64,000 nucleotides of DNA, taken from NCBI GenBank assembly GCA_020205615.1, contig CM035166.1, positions 83,195,135-83,259,134 of the forward strand. Reading direction: 5' to 3'. Position numbers and translations under genes: made by a program. The DNA comes from Panax quinquefolius. Its lineage: Eukaryota; Streptophyta; Magnoliopsida; Apiales; Araliaceae. Numbering within the stretch: the stretch's first letter is position 1; each line of letters starts with the position of its first letter. Positions 56,903 to 64,000 of the stretch are shown here, in pieces. The notes beneath the pieces were generated by a model. That model saw nothing but the letters and a program-made list of their open reading frames with translations. It had not been told where the DNA came from and did no database searches.

Positions 56903-59900
56903 TGTGAGGGCCCCGAATTCGAGGTCCCGAATCACCGCGGATCCGGTTTGATCATTCTATACAACTATTACTATATTTGCGGAAGATATAAACATAAATT
57001 GTTTATACATTAAACTTACACATAATCCCCAAGGTCGAGTAACCTTAACTTAATACACAAATCATAACTTAATTGACTTACAATAACATTAATATCATAC
57101 ATTAATATTACAAATCTAATCGCACACTTTAACTTTACGCTGGAACCGTCTTTAACCTTTCCTCATATCCGACGCATTCGACTTAATCTGCAATGTTTAT
57201 CATGATATAGCAAGGGTGAGCATAAAATTGCCCAGTAAGTTTAAGTTCAATAATTTAACGATATATCATGATTGAAAGAATCTGAATAATAAGCTGGCTA
57301 TAATTCAATAATATAATTGTGAATTAGCAGGAACAAATTTATGACTGAACAAGTATTTAAAATGAACAAATATATCTGGACCGAATGGTAATGAAGGTGA
57401 TCAGCCTTTCATATCTAACTTATGCATGCAATATGTACAGAGTACAATTCTACAATGGCAATCAGCAATGATTAACCATAAGCATATCTGAATTAAACAA
57501 CTCTTAGTAGAGTTAAGTAAAAACAAACTGCACGAGCGAATGGTTGATTCTTCGCTACGCAATTTATAACGCTTTATCAGAAGATCTATTATTAGTAATA
57601 TAGATCTCAATATTAGAATAATATCATCACAATATAATACTATATATATATAGATATACATAGAATAACTAAACACATAACACATAACCCTATAAGTGTA
57701 TAACACATATAAGACTCGTAGATCAAGTCAAACTATTGCGGATCGAGTTGAACCCAGGCAATAATCGGACATCCCGAAGCGATTACAGTCGGTCAAATCT
57801 CGAGTTTAAGTTCAATTAAACTCGTCTAAACACTTAACCATTATCTACGATAATTTATTAACGATCGAAATATTTTTTCGTAAGCTCGTAATAATTTTTA
57901 AATAATTATTACTATTTATCATGAATTTTCCATTATTAATATCGTATTTAAATGAATTAAATACCACATAATCCCTTTATCATTAATATTTATTTAATAC
58001 TAAATATTAATGAAAATCATCATAATATTATAATAATATTATAATATATCAAAGTATTTTTAATACCTTAAAATCATATTTATATGATTTTTAAACAATT
58101 AAATTCATTATCCGATAATTTCTATTAATATTAAAATATTAATATTTTCATGGAAAAATATTAAAAGTTATATTTTATAACTTAAAATATTTTTGTAATA
58201 ATTAAATCATTTTTATATGATTTATAAATCATTAATTCTATTTTTCCTTAATTTATTTAATATATTTATTTAATAAATAAATTATCATTAATATTAATTA
58301 ATTAATGAAATTCCTCAAAAATATTAAAAGTCCTTTGAAAATATCTTTAAATATTTTCTTATACCATAATATTATTTTTCATGATTTTTCATGTATTAAA
58401 ATCATTTTTAAATAATTTCTTTAATATTATAATTAAATAAATTAAATACCATTTATATTCCAAAAATATTAAATATTTATGAAATATACACTAAATAATT
58501 AAAACTTTTTTAGGACTTTAAAATAATTTTTTGGTATTTATTTATTATTTTTAATAATTAAAAACCATTTAATTCGATTTATTTAATAAAATAAATAATT
58601 TTTCGTAATTAAAATCAATAAGCTAAAGGGCCTATAATGACGTAATCCGTCGCTATAGGTGTTCTTGGCCTGTTCTTGAGTGTTCTTCAGACCTTCATGT
58701 CAGTCACCGAGGTGCCACGTTTGACCACTTATAGTTTTTTGATCTTAATGATTTTGGGACATCCAAGACTGTGATCTTGTAGTAGATATGTAGTAATACA
58801 ACTATAATTCATCAACTCGGGTAAATAACAAAACAACAAAGATATCTGGGCTCTCAAAGTTTCTGACAGTTAGTTCTTGGGTTTTCTGGGTAACCTAGAA
58901 ACTCAGGCAGTGTCTTAGTGCCACTTTCAATCTCACAAATCATAGGGTTCTGGTAACTGTTTTGGTGTTTTAATGATTCAAACCTGTAGTAGTCATGTCA
59001 GTGTACATTTCTATTGCATCATATCATCATAAACACATCTCCTATGCAATATCTGGGCCGGTCAAAGTAGCCTAGAAAAATTATTCTTGAACATTTCTAG
59101 GTTACCCAAAAATGTTCTTGAGCAGTTGATCATCCCACGTTTGACCATGCATATCTTTCAGCCTAGTCATGATCTGAGTAATATAGAACCATATATGTAT
59201 AGTACTCATGTAAGGCTACAATATCCAAACAACAAATTAGCCAGAAAAACTATACACATACAAGATCAGAGTCTTCAAATTGGTTGTCAGACATTTCTGG
59301 GTAATCTGGGTTACCCAGATTCGTTCGGTCATGGTCGGTCAACGACCTTTGACCACTAATAACTTGAAATCTAGACCCTATCTGACCATGATTCAAGTTT
59401 CAGATTAAATATTACATGGCATACTACTAATCTATAACATAAAATACAACAAATCATTAACTGGTTGAGATCTATGATCTCTGACATTGGCTTGTCAGAC
59501 AACAAAATTAGGGTTCTAAGTCAGTTTGAAAATTTGATTTTCTGGCTTCTAGATGTTATGGATTACACCTTGGATCAATAAATAACATCTCTTAACACCA
59601 CTTTAACCAACAAACAACAACATTTAACATAAAATCTAAAGATTTTGAATTTTGAAGGTTTATGCCTCTTTGAAGCTTTGATCTTTGATTACGACTTTGA
59701 TCTGATTTATGGGAAGCTATGATGATCGATCATGTCTTAACTTCTCATACCCTTTTCACTCTCATTCCGAGAAATCTTAGAGAGAATGTCTTGGAAAAAA
59801 AAAAATAAAGTGGGCATTCTCTCTCTCTCTATAACCTATATATTTGATGTATGTAATGTATGATGGTTGGCATGAGGGCTGATATGTGATAATTTCAGTC

Positions 59901-60968
59901 ACATGTATAGGCTAGGGTTGCTCAACCACCCAAAATATGTCAAGATTTGCAAGTTAAGTTCAATAATGCAACAAAGGGCACTTTGATCATTTTGTATTTA
60001 ATTTTAATGGCCTTTTTGTCTTTTTCCAACCCCTTAGGGTTTAGGGTTTGGAAATCTTTAGGATTTAGGGTTTGAACCCTTTACATTAGCAATTTAGTTT
60101 CTAACATTTCCGAATTTTGGTTTTCAAAATAGAAAATTAATATTTATAAATTATAATTAGAATTTTCTAATTATATTAAAATTTCTTAATCATTATTTAA
60201 ATCTTGGTGATTAGGATTAGTATTTTCTAATTAAAATTGCTAATTTAGCAATTAGGGTCAAAATTGGTCATTAGGGTTTATAACCTAAAATAATTAAGGT
60301 TTCTATTAGAAAAATAATTTTCTAATTTAGAAATTAGATTTAAGTAATTAGATTAGGATTTTCTAATTACTTATAACTTAAAAATTAGGGTTAATATTTC
60401 CTAATTAACATTAAAATTATTAAATCAACAATTAGGTTTTCCATAATTATAAGTTAGGATTTCTAATAAATAGGTTTTCTAATTATTAGGGTTTCCAGTA
60501 AATCTTTAGGGTTTTCCCTAATTAAGTTATATTTAATAACGTTAAACCTTATACTAACATCTACATTCTCAATTTTGGGTTTCATACACCGAATTAGGGT
60601 TTCGAATTCCCGGAATTAAAATTAGGGTTTCTAGAACCGGTTTCTAGGGTTTCTTATAATTCACTAGGGTTTTCTAACCGAACGTTGACGTTCTTAATAT
60701 ATACTTAGGGTTTGTCACGAGATATCGCTTTTCCGGTCAACCCTTGACCCTTAACCACATATCTGTTGTACATATATACGAACATATTCACGTATTCCCT
60801 TAATCCTGAATAATTCACCTAAAATCCTTCACAGAATTTTGAAATCCTCAAAATTCCTTCTTAAAAATATCAAACGCATACACTTATTTTCTGTCTAGGT
60901 TCTAATATTGAACCTTAAATCAATAAATTAAAATTTTTAAAAATATTCAAAATTCTCGGGTTGTCACA
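56903..60968 (-). repeat. LTR 2 of element D (shared middle LTR)
   Basis: 4066 bp, matching LTR 1 over its whole length with scattered substitutions and a few blocks of dense change (57525-57545, 57735-57795, 58655-58725). It serves as 5' LTR of internal region 1 and 3' LTR of internal region 2. Confidence 0.92.
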
Positions 60969-62653
60969 TTCACCCTCTCTTCTAAAAATTTTGTCCCCGA
61001 AATTTACCTTACACCATACACCATACACCATTCACCATTCACCATTCCTTCTCATCATCACATGCTACCCAATACATTCTTCACAAGAATAAAAATTTTG
61101 AAATTGTGCTGAGGGGTTTTACAGACCATTGTCTGTCATTTTCGCAAAGGTTTGATGGAAATTAATCCGTAAACCGTCTTACCCTGAAGACATAGCGGGT
61201 GATTATTGAGATGCCTGTGGATGGCCCGAGAATATCTGGTTTTATCATTTCTCGATCCGCCTCTTGGTAGCATAAACTTTTACCTCAGTCTTATTGGATT
61301 CTGCACCAAAACAATTTGGTTCGAGAAAGTTTTTAATGAACTCTTACAGTTTTCACAAACATTGGTCTAGCTGAATCAAATAGCATATACTTATATCAAT
61401 AATTCTATTCAATCGAATTATTTAGGTGTAGCCAAACCCCGTTGGCAAATTAAAATTTTTGAAAATATTTTTGAGAATGACGTCGTAATGTCATACTGTA
61501 TTTACAGCCCGTTTGAGGATGCCGCCATCGAATGACTTTGTCATAACACATCATACAATAATGGAACAATGATTTTCAGATCGAATTCAAACTAAGTATT
61601 CCTGCATTTACAACTCTATCAACTTTTATCATCTCTGCACCAGGTTACATGGTACATTAGTGATAAATAAAATAAATTTTGATATTTCAAATCATCTTCG
61701 TCTAGCTGAAACAAGTAACATAGACTATACTTTAAACCGTTTCAAAAATGATTACTAGTCTACATTTTTTTTTAAAAAGCACATAATGCGTATTTAGCTT
61801 GATGTCAAAATTTTGAAGTCTAGCATAGCTACGAGTATTGGAAAACTTATGTCTTCACTAATAATTATTTGCTTAACAATCTATCTGTTCCTATAATCTT
61901 TAATACTCCATTTACACACAACTATACCCAGTTCATCAAACCAAACTTATGAGTTCATTTACTTGCCACAATCATATGAGTTTAAGAACTTGTCCTAGTC
62001 AGACCTTTGGCGTCCATTCGCTGAGGGGTTCAGAAACATTTCATGTAACTATGAATCAAGAATGTCACATAAGTATGAGTTTTAAGAACTTGTACTTAAC
62101 CTTATATTCTCTACTTATAACTTATCTATCTGTTATACACATAAGAAAGGAATCACCCTCTTAACATGCATATAGCAAATAGCGCGACACAGACATCCCA
62201 ATAATTATCCTAACTCCCTTCTCCATATGAATTTCATTTAATCCGTATTCATAATCCTTTCCTGAATCTGTACCAATTCATAGTAAAACTGACATTCAGC
62301 AATCTTATTTTAAACTTTTCAATCATTCGTTTGATCCTTCTCCACACTATACCCTTATCAGATCACGGGGTGATCTCATCGTATATATTACGATTCATTT
62401 CTATTCTATGATCGTTTTGTTTCATGATCTTATATCTCTGAACTTTTAGTCTTTTAGACTATATCTATTCACCACTACTGTTCAACTTTATTATCAGAGT
62501 TAGGGAACTCTGTATCTTATAACTCGCCGAGATTTGTCTTTGAATCTTACCGACCAACTAACTCTATTTGAGTTAGTACTTATCCTAATCATTGCGGTTA
62601 TTAATCTCAAGTATTCCTACCTAAGGTTCATAAACTACAATTTTGATACCAAC
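60969..62653 (-). other. Non-coding internal region 2 of element D
   Basis: 1685 bp, the second copy of 55234-56902 with small indels, for example an extra ACCATTCACC unit near 61020. The purine tract on - is at 60969-60983 and the primer site at 62640-62653. No coding content recognised. Confidence 0.85.
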
Positions 62654-64000
62654 TGTGAGGGCCCCGAATTCGAGGTCCCGAATCACCGCGGATCCGGTTT
62701 GATCATTCTATACAACTATTACTATATTTGCGGAAGATATAAACATAAATTGTTTATATATTAAACTTACACATAATCCTCAAGGTCGAGTAACCTTAAC
62801 TTAATACACAAATCATAACTTAATTGACTTATAATAACATTAATATCAAACAGTACTATTACAAATCTAATCGCACACTTTAACTTTACGTTGGCACCGT
62901 CTTTAACCTTTCCTTGTATCCGACGCATTCGGCTTAATCTGCAATGTTTATCATGATATAGCAAGGGTGAGCATAAAATTGCCTAGCAAGTTTAAGTTCA
63001 ATAATTTAACAATATATCATGATTGAAAGAATCTGAATAATAAGTTGGCTATAATTCAACAATATAATTGTGAGTTAGCAGGAACAAATTTATGACTGAA
63101 CAAGTATTTAAAATTAACAAATATATATGGACCGAATGGTAATGAAGGTGATCAACCTTTCATACCTAACTTATACATGCAATATGTACAGTGTACAATT
63201 CTACAATGACAATCAGCAATGATTAACCATAAGCATATCTGAATTAAACAACTCTTAGTAGAATTAAGTAAAAACAAACTTGCCTGAACCGTTGATTACC
63301 GCTACGCAATTTATAACGCTTTATCCGAAGACCTATTATTAGTAATATAGATCTCTAATATTAGAATAATATCATCACAATATAATACTATTATATATAC
63401 AGATATACATAGAATAACCTAAACACATAACACATAACCCTATCAGTCTATAACACATATAAGACTCGGTATCAAGTCAAACTATTGCGATGCGAGTTGA
63501 ACTCGACACAAATCGAGACATCCGTGGATTACAGTCGGACAAATCTCGAGTTTAAGTTCAATTAAACTCTGTCTAGACACTTAACCATTATCTACGATAA
63601 TTTATTAACAGTCGAAATATTTTTCGTAAGCTAGCTCGTAATAATTTTTAAGTAATTATTACTATTATCATGAATTTTCCATTATTAATATCGTATTTAA
63701 ATGAATTAAATACCACATAATCCCTTTTATCATTAATATTTATTTCATAATAAATATTAATGAAAAAATCTTAATATTATAATATTATAATATATCAAAG
63801 TATTTTAATACCTTAAAATTATATTTATATGATTTTTAAACAATTAAATTCATTATCCAGATAATTGCTATTAATATTAAAATATTAATATTTTCATGGC
63901 AAAATATCAAAAGTTATATTTTATAACTTAAAATATATTTGTAATACTTAAATAATTTTATATGATTTATAAATCATTAATTCTATTTTTCCTTAATTTA
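62654..64000 (-). repeat. LTR 3 of element D, cut by the window end
   Basis: Begins TGTGAGGGCCCCGAATTCGA and matches the first 1.35 kb of LTRs 1 and 2. In the region 63280-63320 it agrees with LTR 1 rather than LTR 2. Confidence 0.9.

Larger units (their letters stand above)
51166..64000 (-). mobile_element. Element D: LARD-type tandem LTR-internal-LTR-internal-LTR
   Basis: Three copies of a ~4.07-kb LTR (51166-55233, 56903-60968, 62654 to beyond the window) separate two ~1.68-kb internal regions. Primer sites and purine tracts place it on the - strand. Neither internal region has gag, protease, RT or integrase. Such long non-coding elements are called LARDs and need enzymes from relatives. 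The shared-LTR array is what unequal recombination between LTRs of two copies gives. The left flank is AGTCC (51161-51165); the right end lies outside. Confidence 0.9.

Noticed and set aside
56789..57013. 74-codon ORF, repeated at 62534-62764
   Set aside because: Crosses the primer site and LTR border of element D on the antisense strand; repeated only because D is repeated.

Overview
The window looks like nuclear DNA from a flowering plant, probably a eudicot: it is AT-rich, has no bacterial-type operons, and almost every base belongs to LTR retrotransposons and their debris inserted into one another. I see no intact host gene, rRNA, tRNA or CRISPR array. I cannot name the species.

Layout. 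The oldest layer is a decayed Ty3/gypsy element of the Tat/Ogre group. On the + strand (about 770-4233) it has a dead pol with RT, two RNase H domains and integrase, then a degenerate repeat block (4343-4888). An opposite-strand reading frame (DUF7745-like with a coiled-coil tail) follows, now split over 5213-5819, 35887-36932 and 50393-50586. A second coding remnant of unknown family lies beyond it (50748-51165). Three insertions broke this layer: element B (5820-35886, - strand, target-site duplication CCAAC), a single LTR 'F' (36933-50392 minus its insert) and a non-coding element 'D' (51166 to the end).

Second layer. Element A (7263-24733, +, duplication TATAT/TATAC) sits inside the left LTR of B. 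Element C (38684-48425, -, duplication AATAG) sits inside F. A, B and C are chromoviruses of Tekay/Del type: initiator-Met tRNA primer site, gag with zinc knuckles, DSG or DTG protease, RT, RNase H, integrase and a C-terminal chromodomain. None is intact. A has many stops and a damaged RT centre, B lost the RT core, and C is frameshifted.

Third layer. Inside the pol of A are a single LTR 'E' (14416-17477) joined to a 724-bp TRIM element 'G' (17485-18208), and a few bases further on a 5'-truncated L1 LINE (18234-19997) with a 16-bp target duplication and an A tail.

Right end. D is LTR-internal-LTR-internal-LTR, with ~4.07-kb LTRs and ~1.7-kb internal parts without gag or pol. This is a LARD-type array made by recombination between LTRs.

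Most unusual points: an extra acidic coiled-coil ORF between primer site and gag in A and B (uninterrupted in B); GC-rich palindromic patches that differ strongly between the two LTRs of one element; LTRs that contain a second copy of their own polypurine tract and start; hairpin repeat units in the LTRs of C and F; and a telo-box-rich U3 in D.
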